A DNA stretch of 64,000 nt from NCBI RefSeq assembly GCF_024137025.1, contig NZ_JAMYJR010000026.1, positions 229,468 to 293,467 on the forward strand. The letters are read 5' to 3'. A program made the position numbers and the translations under genes. The notes under the pieces were generated by a model, which did not search any database, was not told the origin of the DNA, and was given only the letters and a program-made list of their open reading frames with translations. How positions within the stretch are numbered: the stretch's first letter is position 1; each line of letters starts with the position of its first letter. The DNA is from Paractinoplanes aksuensis. Its GTDB lineage: Bacteria > Actinomycetota > Actinomycetes > Mycobacteriales > Micromonosporaceae. Positions 25,309 through 33,939 of this stretch are shown here, piece after piece.

Positions 25309-26322
25309 GTGGTGACTTTGTCGGTGGTGACGCCGATGTTCAATGAGCGCGAGGCGGTCGACCACTTCGTCGCTCGGCTGCGGCCCGCCCTCGATGGGCT
25401 GGGGGAGCCGTACGAGGTCATCGCCGTTGACGACGGCAGCAGCGACGCCACCGTGTCCCGTCTGATGCAGCTGCGGGTCGACTGGCCGCAACTGCGCGTA
25501 GTCGCCCTGCGTCGCAACGTCGGTCACCAGACGGCTCTGCGGGCCGGCCTCAAGGCCGCGCGCGGCGAGTACGTGGTGAGCATCGACGCCGACCTGCAGG
25601 ACCCGCCCGAGACGATCGGCGAGATGCTGGCCGCGGCGCGGTCCGAGCAGGTCGACGTCGTGTACGGCGTGCGCAGCGACCGCAGCACCGACACCGTCTT
25701 CAAGCGCAACACCGCCGGTGTCTACTACTGGATGATGCGCCGCCTGGTCGGGCCGTGGGTCAGCGACCAGGCCGGTGACTTCCGCCTGATGAGTCGCGCG
25801 GTGGTCGACGTACTCAACGACCTGCCCGAGCCGCGCCCGGTGTACCGGCTCGTGGTGCCGTCGCTCGGCTTCTCGAGCACCGAGGTCAGCTACGTGCGCG
25901 AGGAAAGGGTTGCGGGCGAGACGAAATACCCGCTCAGCCGCATGATCCGGTTGACCTTCGACAGCATCACCGGGTTCTCGGCCTCGCCGTTGAAGATCGC
26001 GACCTGGCTCGGCCTGCTGAGTTTCCTGCTCTGCGTCGTGCTGATCGTGACCGGGCTGGTGGCCTGGGGTTCCGGCGCGACCGTGCCCGGCTGGACGTCG
26101 CTCTACATCGCGGTGCTGCTGCTCGGCGGCGTGCAACTGGTCTGCCTCGGGCTGCTCGGCGAGTACGTGGGCCGCATCTACGCCGCCAGCCAGGGCCGTC
26201 CGGCCTACCTCGTGGCCTTCGACACCGCGTCCGCGCGGACCGCGCATCCGATGTCCGGCGGCCCGATCAGCGTCGACATCGACGCGGTCGAACTCGGCCG
26301 GGAGCGCGAGCCCATCGCCTAA
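25309..26322 (+). CDS. Family-2 glycosyltransferase, polyprenyl-phosphate type (GtrB/DPM1-like)
   Basis: About 337 residues. GTG 25309 is preferred over GTG 25300 because AAGGAG ends 10 bases upstream of it but only one base before 25300. The catalytic domain reads LSVVTPMFNEREAV, VDDGSSDAT, SIDADLQDPPE (DxD) and SDQAGDFRLMSRAV. Two C-terminal membrane helices follow (about 235-262, 272-300), ending in LLGEYVGRIY. Proteins of this type move a sugar from a nucleotide donor to undecaprenyl phosphate on the inner face of the membrane for wall or exopolysaccharide decoration. It follows the GT2-EAL/GH18 pair and may supply its lipid-linked precursor; this is inference. Confidence 0.93.
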   Translation: MVTLSVVTPMFNEREAVDHFVARLRPALDGLGEPYEVIAVDDGSSDATVSRLMQLRVDWPQLRVVALRRNVGHQTALRAGLKAARGEYVVSIDADLQDPPETIGEMLAAARSEQVDVVYGVRSDRSTDTVFKRNTAGVYYWMMRRLVGPWVSDQAGDFRLMSRAVVDVLNDLPEPRPVYRLVVPSLGFSSTEVSYVREERVAGETKYPLSRMIRLTFDSITGFSASPLKIATWLGLLSFLLCVVLIVTGLVAWGSGATVPGWTSLYIAVLLLGGVQLVCLGLLGEYVGRIYAASQGRPAYLVAFDTASARTAHPMSGGPISVDIDAVELGREREPIA

Positions 26323-27131
26323 TCAGGCACGTGCAGCTCGACGTGCCCGTCGACGACGGTGACGACGACCCGGCCGCCCGGGAACAGCGGTAGCGCTTCC
26401 TCGGGGAGTTGTACCCGGCCGAGTCCGTCGATGGTTGCCGTACGGGTCTCGCCCGAGCCGTGTTCACCCGAGAGCACGCCGTGCCGCAGCCGGAGCACGG
26501 TGTCCGACGAGTCGATGGCCCGCGCGTCGTGGGTGGCCATGACGACCGCGCTGCCCTCCGCGGCCCGCGCCCGGAGCAGCCGCAACACCAGGGCGGCGGA
26601 CGTGTCGTCGAGTTCGGCCGTGGGTTCGTCGGCGATCAGCAGGGCGGGCGCGCCGACCCCGGCCGCGGCCACGGCCAGGCGCTGCTGCTCGCCGCCGGAC
26701 AGAGCAAAGGGCCGCGCCTCGGCCCGCGACGTCAGTTCCACCTCGGCCAGTGCGGCGTCGGCGTCGACCCGTACGCCCCGCAATTGGGCCATCTGCGTGA
26801 TCTGGCCCCGGGCGTCGAGCTGGGGGAACAGGCTGTGCGACGGGCGCTGGGCGACCCAGCCGATCTCGGTGCGGCGCAGGTGTTGCAGCTCGCGCCGGGT
26901 GAGCGACGAGACCAGGCGGCCGCGGTGGCGCAGCTCGCCGCCGGCCGGGCGTTCGCGCAGGGCGAGCACTGACAGCAGGGTGGATTTGCCGCTGCCGGAC
27001 GGGCCGGTGATCGCACTGACCCGGCCGCCCGTCACTGTCACGTCGACGCCGCGCAAGGCCTGCGTCGGGCCGGTGCGGGCGGCGTACAACTGAAGCAGTT
27101 CGCGGCCCTCGAGCAGGGGCTCATTCGTCAC
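26319..27131 (-). CDS. ABC transporter ATP-binding protein (LolD/MacB type)
   Basis: 270 residues with Walker A GPSGSGKST, Q-loop WVAQRPSHSLF, signature LSGGEQQRLA, Walker B LLIADEPTAELDD and the switch His in MATHDARA. A C-terminal extension of about 45 residues (DGLGRVQLPEEALPLFPGGR) follows. It powers the FtsX-type permease encoded directly upstream, whose stop it overlaps by 11 bases; such pairs work in export or mechanotransmission rather than import. Its stop overlaps the end of the convergent glycosyltransferase gene by four bases. Confidence 0.93.
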   Translation of the reverse strand: MTNEPLLEGRELLQLYAARTGPTQALRGVDVTVTGGRVSAITGPSGSGKSTLLSVLALRERPAGGELRHRGRLVSSLTRRELQHLRRTEIGWVAQRPSHSLFPQLDARGQITQMAQLRGVRVDADAALAEVELTSRAEARPFALSGGEQQRLAVAAAGVGAPALLIADEPTAELDDTSAALVLRLLRARAAEGSAVVMATHDARAIDSSDTVLRLRHGVLSGEHGSGETRTATIDGLGRVQLPEEALPLFPGGRVVVTVVDGHVELHVPD

Positions 27132-29877
27132 GGTAGGCCGCCTCCTCGGACGACGTGCGATCCCGGGTGACCAGCACGGCGAGCAGCGTGGCCAGGACGG
27201 CGGCGCCGGCCGTGACGGCCAGCGCGGTCGGGGACAGGGTGAACAGCAACCGCGGGAGCAGGGCGGGCTGGTCGTCGAGCAGGCGCGCGCCGAGCGGAGC
27301 CAGAGCGCGGACCCCGGCCACAGCGGCGACGAAGGCGACCGTGGCGAGCAGGACGAACTCGACCGCCCGGGCTCGCCCGACCCGGCGCCGGCCCAGGCCG
27401 ATGCGGGCCAGCATCAGGTCGGCCGGGCGACGCAGCGCAGCCGTGCGCTGGGCATAGATGCAGAGCGTGAGAATTGCCAGCAACGCCAGGTAACCGGCGA
27501 TGGCGAGCTGGTAACCGCGGGCCCGGCTCGACGCGACGTACGCCGAGTCCTGACGCAGGGCGCCGGCGGTCTCGACCCGCTCGAGCCGGGCGTCCTCGTG
27601 CGGCGCGACCGCGGCCTGCACACCGTCGGCGCCGCCCGAGCTCCACAGGAACACCTGCGGAAAGATCTGGTTGGGGAACTGGTTGCGCGGCCGCAGGCGG
27701 GGGTCGTCGACGCCGAGCTCGGCCAGTGTCGGGTCGGCCGCGGCCACGTACATCGGGCGTCCGCGCTGGCCCGGGAACGCGCGCACATGCCCGGCGACGT
27801 CGAAGTACTGGTCGCTGAAGCCGAGCATCATCCGAATGATGTCCTCACCCTCCGACACCGGGTCGGCGACGGTGATCACGCGGGGCCGGCCACTGTCGTT
27901 CACCGGCTTGGCGGCCAGGTCGGCCACGGCCGCGCGGGCCGCGGCGAGGTCGGCCCCGTGCCCCCACAACGCGATGTCGGCGAAGCGCGCCGGGTCGATG
28001 AGCAGCAGATCTTTCTGGTCGTCGTCGAGCAGCGTCCGTACGTCGGTCCGCCACACGACCGTGCTCCCGGCGGGCAGCGGCGGCATGCGTACGCCGGGCA
28101 CGGGCCCTTCCGGGGGCGGGTTGAGCGGATCATCCTTCGGCACCGGGGGCGCCGCCTCGTCCAACTGCCAAGATCCTTCCAGTACGCCGACACCCTCCGC
28201 CCCGGCCGCTACGGCCACCCGGTCGTCGGCCGAGATCTCGGTGGAGTGCACGGCCGACAGCGCGAACAGCAGCATGCCGAGACCGGCCGTCACCACCACG
28301 ACGGTGAGCCGGCGTTCCGCGCCGCCCGAGCCCAGTCGCCGCCGGGCCAGCCACCACACGGCCCGCGCGGGGGAGCCCGGCAGGTGCGTCCCGGCCCCGG
28401 CCAGCCGCCCCGGCAGCCAGCCCGCGATCACCCCGGCCGCGGCCAGCACGAGCAGCGGCACCAGCAGGTCGACCCCACCGGCCGGGCCGCCCGCGCTGAC
28501 CAGCCCGCCCGCGGCGACCAGGGCGGCGATCACCACCATGGCGCCCCAGGGCAGGGCCCGGCGCATCGTGGCCGGGGGCGCCGGTCGTACGCGCCGGGAA
28601 GCGGCGAGGGCACCGACCACCACTACTGCCACGAGACCGGCCAGCACGGCCGCGGCCCCGGACCGCGCGGCCGGGGCGAGTGACTCCTCGACCGCCCCCG
28701 GCGGCCCGAGCCGAGCCACGAGTTGCCACGCCACCAGCCACCCGAGAGCCGCCCCGAGCACGGCCGGCAGCAGATGTTCGAGCAGCCACAACCCACCCAC
28801 GCGGACGGGTGAGAGGCCCACGGCGGCGGCGTGGCGCAACTCGCGCTCGCGGCGCCGGGCCGACAACAGCGCGACGGCCAGCACCGACGCCAGCCCGATG
28901 CTGACGGCGGCCCACTCCACGGGACGGGTCCGTTGGCGTACGGCCTCGGTCGTGACCTGGGCCGTGGCCACGATTCGGCTGATGCCGGTCGCGAACCGCA
29001 GCGCCAGCGGATCGTCGACCTGATCGGGCTGCGCACTGGCGTACTGGCGGCGCAGCAACTCGATGTCGCCGGCCGTGCGCCGCGCCTCGGCCAGGGTCGA
29101 GCCAGGCGTGAGAGCCGCCTCGACCGACCAGAAGAGCGGATCGTCGACCGACTGCGCCAGCCCTTCCACGGTCGGCAGGTCACCGACCAGCAGGTACGCC
29201 GGGAGGGTCTCGTACTCGGTGTCGGGCGGGGTGTCCCCACGGCGCAGCGCCCACTTGCGGCTGCCCGGGACATCGGCCGGAAGCCGCCCGCCGGCGTCGA
29301 CGCGGTAGACGCCGGCCACTGTCGTCTGCGCGGTGCGCGGCTCGCCCTGAGTGCCCTGACGCAGCGTCAGCCCGATCTTGTCCCCGGCCCGCACGCCGAG
29401 TTCGCCGGCTACCGGCTCCGGCAACCAAAGCCCCTCATTGCCGCCGGGCGTCGACGCGACCAACTCGACCACCGGGTCCTGCACAGCGAAGAACCGCGCG
29501 CGTTCCTGCCGGCCGCCCGCGCTGACAGTGAAGCCCCAGTACTGAGGAGAGGCCACCTCGGCCCCGACGGACTGCCCGGTGAGGTCGGGCTCCTCGAGCC
29601 CCGGCACCCCACGGATGTCCGCCATGATCGGCTCTTGGTCGATGCTGCGCGGCCCGACATCGGACGAAACCCGCACCACAGCCGCATCGTTCTGCCGCGC
29701 CGACGCCGGAATCTGATCACGCCGCACCTGAAAGGCCGCGTTGTCCGACGCCTCGGCGAACATCGGCCCGGCCGCACCGGCCGCCCCCAAAACGAGAAAC
29801 GCGGTGACGATGAGCACCGACCACGCCCGCTGCCGCACCCCACCAAAAACCGCAGCCAGGGCAAGCCGGTCGCGCAT
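27121..29877 (-). CDS. FtsX-type ABC transporter permease, 918 aa
   Basis: It begins MRDRLALAAVFGGVRQRAWS, then a membrane helix at about 18-40 and a large extracytoplasmic domain of about 300 residues. A block of helices follows (about 320-500, including VAGLVAVVVVGALAASRRVR and PLLVLAAAGVIAGWL), a second external domain, and three C-terminal helices (about 775-800, 830-855, 885-910). This is the long two-block MacB/FtsX-like layout. With the ATPase downstream (11-base overlap) it forms a complete exporter or signalling ABC system of unknown substrate. Asp/Arg content of the outer domains is high. Confidence 0.9.
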   Translation of the reverse strand: MRDRLALAAVFGGVRQRAWSVLIVTAFLVLGAAGAAGPMFAEASDNAAFQVRRDQIPASARQNDAAVVRVSSDVGPRSIDQEPIMADIRGVPGLEEPDLTGQSVGAEVASPQYWGFTVSAGGRQERARFFAVQDPVVELVASTPGGNEGLWLPEPVAGELGVRAGDKIGLTLRQGTQGEPRTAQTTVAGVYRVDAGGRLPADVPGSRKWALRRGDTPPDTEYETLPAYLLVGDLPTVEGLAQSVDDPLFWSVEAALTPGSTLAEARRTAGDIELLRRQYASAQPDQVDDPLALRFATGISRIVATAQVTTEAVRQRTRPVEWAAVSIGLASVLAVALLSARRRERELRHAAAVGLSPVRVGGLWLLEHLLPAVLGAALGWLVAWQLVARLGPPGAVEESLAPAARSGAAAVLAGLVAVVVVGALAASRRVRPAPPATMRRALPWGAMVVIAALVAAGGLVSAGGPAGGVDLLVPLLVLAAAGVIAGWLPGRLAGAGTHLPGSPARAVWWLARRRLGSGGAERRLTVVVVTAGLGMLLFALSAVHSTEISADDRVAVAAGAEGVGVLEGSWQLDEAAPPVPKDDPLNPPPEGPVPGVRMPPLPAGSTVVWRTDVRTLLDDDQKDLLLIDPARFADIALWGHGADLAAARAAVADLAAKPVNDSGRPRVITVADPVSEGEDIIRMMLGFSDQYFDVAGHVRAFPGQRGRPMYVAAADPTLAELGVDDPRLRPRNQFPNQIFPQVFLWSSGGADGVQAAVAPHEDARLERVETAGALRQDSAYVASSRARGYQLAIAGYLALLAILTLCIYAQRTAALRRPADLMLARIGLGRRRVGRARAVEFVLLATVAFVAAVAGVRALAPLGARLLDDQPALLPRLLFTLSPTALAVTAGAAVLATLLAVLVTRDRTSSEEAAYRDE

Positions 29878-29937
29878 GGTCCTCCTTCGGCTATCACCCC
29901 GCAGGGCCTACGTCGAAGAAGCTATCCCAACCAGGCC

Positions 29938-31674
29938 TTACACCGCGGCCCCGTGCGGTAAAACCGCCTGACCGGTCGGGACGGCGATTCGTAGGGCTTC
30001 GATCAGGCCTCGGTAGAGGTCGTCGGATTCGAGGAGGGACTCGTGGGTGCCGATGGCTCGGACCTCGCCCTTGTCGAGGACGATGATGCGGTCGGCCTCG
30101 ACCACTGTGGACAGGCGGTGGGCGATGGTCACGACGGCGGCTGCGGCGGCTCTTTCGCGTACGGAATTCTGCAGAGCCGCCTCGGTCAGGGCGTCGACCT
30201 GGGCCGTCGCCTCGTCGAGCAGTAGCACCGCGGGGGTGCGGACCAGGGCCCGCGCCAGGGCGATCCGCTGTCGTTCGCCGCCCGAGAGTTCGGCGCCGGA
30301 GAGTTGCGTGTCCAGGCCCTCGGGCAGCGACGCCACCTTCTCGGTCAAGTGCACCCTTTCCAGTACGGCGTGCAGTTCGGTCTCGGTCGCGTCGGGGTGG
30401 CTGAACAGGAGGTTGTCGCGGATGGTGCCCGGCACGACGGGAGCCTCCTGCTCGACGTACGCCAATGCGGTTCTGATCTCGTCGTGGGTCAGGTCTCGGT
30501 AGGGCCGGCCGTGCAGGTAGATGTCGCCTGTCTGTGGGTCGAGGAAGCGCAGCAGCAGCGAGAACAGTGACGTCTTGCCGGCGCCGGACGGGCCGACGAT
30601 GGCCGTGTGCCCGCGGGACGGGATGGTCAGCGTCACGCCGTTCAGGGCCGGCCGTGCGTCCTCCTGGTAGCGCAACGTCACGTCCCGCACCTGAAGAACA
30701 GGTGCGTCGGGGACCGGGTCGCCGGGGCGCGGGTCGGAGGTCTCGGGGGTCATCGCGTAGACCTCGCTGATGCGGCGGGCGGCGGCGATGCCGGACTGCA
30801 GGGCGGTCACGTTCTGGGTCAGTTCGCCGATCGGGCCCATCAGCTGGAACGCGTACAGCAGGAATGCGATGAGGCTGCTGACCTCGAGCAGGCCGGCGTC
30901 GGCGCGCCAGGCGCCCACGCCCAGCACGGCGATGATGGCCAGGGAGACGCCGCTCCACGAGACCGTCCAGACCCAGGCCGCGCGGCGGGCGGCACGCACG
31001 TTGTACATGGCGGCGCGGCGGGCGTCGGCCTCGATGCGGGTGCTCTGGCGGTCTTCGGCGCGGCTCGCTTTCACCGTGCGCATGGCCCGCAGCGTGCCTT
31101 CGAGGCCGCCGCCGAGTTCGCCCACCGCGTCCTGGGCGAGTTTCTGGCTCTTGCTGATCGTGGGCAGCAGCACGGCCATGACGGCGCCGACGATCGCGAC
31201 CGCGGCCAGGGTGCACAGCAGCAGCACGATGTCGAGTGTGCCCATCAGCACCAGGGTGGCGATGAAGGCGAGCGAGGCGTTGATCAGCCCGACGATGCTG
31301 GACGAGGCCTGGTGCAGCAGGCCGGGGTCGGCGGTGACGCGGGTGACCAGTTCGCCGGTGGGGCGGCCGGTCAGTTCGGCCAGGCGGGCCCGGAAGTAGC
31401 GCTGGATGACCGACAGCCGTGCGTCGAGGACGACCTGCTCGGCCAGGGTGCCCATCAGGATCCACTGCCACAGGCCGATGACCGCGCCGATCGCCACCAG
31501 CACCAGCAGCAGGGTGATCGGGCCGGTCAGGGCGTCGCCGGTGCCGAGCGTGTCGATGATGCGCTTGGTGGCGAGCGGGGCGGCGAGGTTGGCGGCGTTG
31601 GAGATCAGGCCGAGCACGAGCCCGAGCGTGAGGACCGGCCAGTGCGGGCGAAGAAGGCGCAGCAGAATCTGCAT
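29938..31674 (-). CDS. ABC exporter (fused membrane and ATPase domains), drug/lipid type
   Basis: 578 residues: six membrane helices in the first 300 residues (LLRPHWPVLTLGLVLGLISN, then ITLLLVLVAIGAVIGLWQWI), followed by a nucleotide-binding domain with Walker A GPSGAGKTS, YVEQEAPVVPGTIRDN, LSGGERQRIA, LLLDEATAQVD and TIAHRLST. It works as a dimer to pump lipophilic compounds out. The divergent TetR gene 61 bp away and a perfect inverted repeat in the gap indicate that the pump is repressed until its ligand arrives. Confidence 0.95.
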   Translation of the reverse strand: MQILLRLLRPHWPVLTLGLVLGLISNAANLAAPLATKRIIDTLGTGDALTGPITLLLVLVAIGAVIGLWQWILMGTLAEQVVLDARLSVIQRYFRARLAELTGRPTGELVTRVTADPGLLHQASSSIVGLINASLAFIATLVLMGTLDIVLLLCTLAAVAIVGAVMAVLLPTISKSQKLAQDAVGELGGGLEGTLRAMRTVKASRAEDRQSTRIEADARRAAMYNVRAARRAAWVWTVSWSGVSLAIIAVLGVGAWRADAGLLEVSSLIAFLLYAFQLMGPIGELTQNVTALQSGIAAARRISEVYAMTPETSDPRPGDPVPDAPVLQVRDVTLRYQEDARPALNGVTLTIPSRGHTAIVGPSGAGKTSLFSLLLRFLDPQTGDIYLHGRPYRDLTHDEIRTALAYVEQEAPVVPGTIRDNLLFSHPDATETELHAVLERVHLTEKVASLPEGLDTQLSGAELSGGERQRIALARALVRTPAVLLLDEATAQVDALTEAALQNSVRERAAAAAVVTIAHRLSTVVEADRIIVLDKGEVRAIGTHESLLESDDLYRGLIEALRIAVPTGQAVLPHGAAV

Positions 31675-31683
31675 GGTTCGTAG

Positions 31684-31701
31684 TGGAACACAATTGTTCC
31701 A
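31684..31701. promoter_or_regulatory. TetR operator between the ABC exporter and its regulator
   Basis: TGGAACACAATTGTTCCA is a perfect inverted repeat, arms of 7 with a 4-base centre. It lies 10 bp upstream of the exporter start and 34 bp upstream of the TetR start, so one bound dimer could block both genes. Confidence 0.8.
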
Positions 31702-31735
31702 TCACGGGCAATGCCAATTCCAGTAATGTAAGCCC

Positions 31736-32284
31736 GTGACCTCCGGAGTGAAGAACCGCACGCGGCAGGCGATCATCGATGCCGCGATCGACCTGCTGGC
31801 CGGCAACCCGGCCTGCTCGCTGGGCGACATCGCCGCCGCGGCGCAGGTCGGGCGCACGACGCTGCACCGCTATTTCGGTGAGCGGGCCGACCTGCTCTCG
31901 GCCGTCGCGGCCGAGGGGGGCGAGCGGCTCGGGCGGGCGGCGATCCTGGCCGACCTCGACCGGGGCTCCGGGGCCGAGGCGCTGCTGCGGTTGTGCCGGG
32001 AGTACTTCGACCTCGGCTCGCTGCTGTCGTTGATGTTCAGCGACCAGGGCGGCGAGTGCTGGGAGTCGCAGGACGAGCACTCGCTCATCGGCGTCATCGA
32101 GCGTGGCCACGCCGACGGTTCGATCGACCCGGCGCTGCCCTCGGACTGGGTGCTCGCGTTGCTCTGGAGTCAGCTCTACGCGGCCTGGGAATACCGCGCC
32201 CAGCGGCAGGACGCGTCCCGCCACCACGTGCTCGACCTGCTGACCCGCACGCTGTCGAACGCGCTACGCCCGCCACAAGGCTGA
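31736..32284 (+). CDS. TetR-family regulator of the divergent ABC exporter
   Basis: 182 residues from GTG 31736. The N-terminal helix-turn-helix is standard: TRQAIIDAAIDLLAGNPACS, LGDIAAAAQVGRTTLHRYFG, ERADLLSAV. The C-terminal ligand-binding part contains a Trp-rich stretch (VLALLWSQLYAAWEYRAQRQ) suited to aromatic or lipophilic ligands. It most likely represses itself and the divergent exporter through the inverted repeat at 31684-31701. It is followed by a broken GGDEF fragment. Confidence 0.93.
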   Translation: MTSGVKNRTRQAIIDAAIDLLAGNPACSLGDIAAAAQVGRTTLHRYFGERADLLSAVAAEGGERLGRAAILADLDRGSGAEALLRLCREYFDLGSLLSLMFSDQGGECWESQDEHSLIGVIERGHADGSIDPALPSDWVLALLWSQLYAAWEYRAQRQDASRHHVLDLLTRTLSNALRPPQG

Positions 32285-32378
32285 AGTCCGGGCCGGCCGA
32301 GCCGATCTGGGCGCGGTGAGGTATTTCCGGCGTGTCCGCGGGCCTCGGCGTCCGATCTCGCCTCCATCGGTTACGCCC

Positions 32379-32636
32379 TGCCGTCTGGCCGGCGACGAGT
32401 TCGTGGTGCTGCTGCCGCAGACCGATCTCGACAACGCGCGTACGGTGGCCGACCGCCTGCAGCGACGGCTGGGTGACCTGCGCACTGCCGACGGCAGCCC
32501 GGTCCGGGCCGGCATCGGTGTCGCCGCCGGCCCGGACCTGGACCACCGGTGACTGCTGGCCCAGGCCGACGAGGCGATGTACCGGGCCAAGCAGTCCGGC
32601 TCAGGTACCTACGCGTGGCTCACGGTAAGGGCGTAG
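32379..32636 (+). pseudogene. GGDEF (diguanylate cyclase) C-terminal remnant with in-frame stop
   Basis: The frame reads CRLAGDEFVVLLPQTDLD, NARTVADRLQRRLGDL and VRAGIGVAAGPDLDHR, then TGA at 32550-32552, and continues LLAQADEAMYRAKQSGSGTY, the exact end pattern of a GGDEF domain. The signature is AGDEF in place of GGDEF, no inhibitory RxxD site precedes it, and the first half of the domain is absent. It is a decayed relic that cannot make c-di-GMP. Its last 28 bases overlap the 3' end of the PL7 lyase gene. Confidence 0.85.
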
Positions 32637-33391
32637 AACTTCACCTTGGCGCCGTTCGAGGTGCTCTCCGAGGACGACTGGTTGTACGACCCGGCCTTGA
32701 AGTACTGCTTGTACGGGTTGAACGACGACGGGATCGTGTAGTTCGTGCGGCTGCCGTTGATCGTCACGCTGGCCGCGTTGCCGCGCACGTTGATCGCGTA
32801 CGTCCAGCGCTGGCCCAGTGCTACGTTGCCCAGCTTGTGCAGCGTCTGCCCGTCGGTCGGGCTGCGCTGCTGGCCCAGGTAGATGTCGCCGTTGGCCCGG
32901 TAGTAGAGCTCGAGCAGCGGCTTGGTCGACGGCCCGCCGGTGCCCAGCTTGACCTGGCCGACGGCGACGTTCTTGGTCACCGAGACGATCCGCAGGTCGG
33001 CGCTGAGCGTGTGGTTGCCGGCCAGGGCCCAGTTGGCGGCCGAGCCGTTGGCGTTCATCTCGCGCAGTTCGGACCGGGCGTACTTGGAGTTCGGCGTGGT
33101 CACGCCCTTCTCCGGCGCCCAGAAGGTCATCGAGCCGTCGTTCTTGTCGGTCCAGAAGTACGCCGGATTGGAGTACCCGGTGGCCCCTTTGAGCTGGGCC
33201 GGCTGGATGGTCTGGGGCGCGCCGGGGGAGCCGATGGGCAGCTGCAGCGACCAGACCGAGAGGTTGAAGTTGCCGCCGGGGGCGACGTTCGGGTTGAGGG
33301 CGGCGGCGTTGGCGTTCGTGACGCCGAGGACGCCGAGCCCGGCCACCACGGCCGTGGACAGGGCGGCGGCGAGCAGCGTGCGCTTTCTCAT
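32609..33391 (-). CDS. Secreted polysaccharide lyase family 7 (alginate lyase-like)
   Basis: 260 residues with a clear signal peptide (MRKRTLLAAALSTAVVAGLG ... NANA-A cleavage, about residue 30). The mature protein is a single PL7 domain: YARSELREM (usual RxELR), a QVK in VAVGQVKLG where most PL7 enzymes have QIH or QVH, and YFKAGSYNQ near the end. PL7 enzymes cleave uronic-acid polymers by beta-elimination outside the cell. The missing His of the Q-x-H motif, normally catalytic, suggests altered specificity or activity. A promoter with an overlapping palindrome precedes it. Confidence 0.92.
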   Translation of the reverse strand: MRKRTLLAAALSTAVVAGLGVLGVTNANAAALNPNVAPGGNFNLSVWSLQLPIGSPGAPQTIQPAQLKGATGYSNPAYFWTDKNDGSMTFWAPEKGVTTPNSKYARSELREMNANGSAANWALAGNHTLSADLRIVSVTKNVAVGQVKLGTGGPSTKPLLELYYRANGDIYLGQQRSPTDGQTLHKLGNVALGQRWTYAINVRGNAASVTINGSRTNYTIPSSFNPYKQYFKAGSYNQSSSESTSNGAKVKFYALTVSHA

Positions 33392-33434
33392 GGGGATACC
33401 TCGTCTGCCGGTGGGGGAATTGGCAAGAGGCTTA

Positions 33435-33465
33435 ACAGTAGAGACTGTCTTCGATGTCCGGTCAA
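33435..33465 (-). promoter_or_regulatory. Promoter and overlapping palindrome for the PL7 lyase gene
   Basis: On the minus strand TTGACC (33465-33460) and TCTACT (33442-33437) are spaced 17 bp like -35/-10 elements, about 45 bp upstream of the lyase ATG. The perfect inverted repeat ACAGT-AGAG-ACTGT (33435-33448) covers the -10 region, so a repressor site is likely. Confidence 0.5.
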
Positions 33466-33495
33466 GAGTTGATTCAAGCCGTACGATCCTGAGCC

Positions 33496-33939
33496 ATGCC
33501 GACCGACCGGTTCAGCGACACCGTCCAGCTCGCCGCCGCGCCGCCGGTGATCTACGCCCATCTGATCGATCCGCAGAGCTACGTCGGCCTGTCCCCGCTG
33601 GTCGTAGCCGTCCGCGACATCCGGCCCCGTAACGACGAGACCACGTACGTCGCTGTCGAGCGCTTCCGGTTGGGCCCGCTGCACTGGGACAACCCGATCC
33701 GGGTCACGCTCACCGGTTTCGACCCCGATCGCCGCCTGGTCAGCCGGGTGGTCAGCCCGGGCGGCGTCCGCCTCAGCGCGACGATCGACCTGGCGCCGGC
33801 GGGCCCGGGCACGGCGCTCACCGAGACGATCGAGGTCAGCTCGCCCGCGCTGCTGCGCTCGTTCGTCCGCCGGCAGGCCGGTTCGGTCCAGCAGGCGCGC
33901 CTGGCCGAGCTGGGCCGCCGGTTCAGCGGTCGAGCGTGA
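33496..33939 (+). CDS. SRPBCC-fold protein
   Basis: 147 residues. The polyketide-cyclase/START-like pattern is visible: FSDTVQLAAAPPVIYAHLID at the N-terminus (strand then helix), central strands RLGPLHWDNPIRVTLTGF, and a long C-terminal helix (LLRSFVRRQAGSVQQARLAE). Such small proteins bind hydrophobic ligands or act as cyclases or hydrolase-activators; none can be chosen here. Cytoplasmic. Its 3' end overlaps the convergent oxidoreductase gene by 17 bases. Confidence 0.88.
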   Translation: MPTDRFSDTVQLAAAPPVIYAHLIDPQSYVGLSPLVVAVRDIRPRNDETTYVAVERFRLGPLHWDNPIRVTLTGFDPDRRLVSRVVSPGGVRLSATIDLAPAGPGTALTETIEVSSPALLRSFVRRQAGSVQQARLAELGRRFSGRA

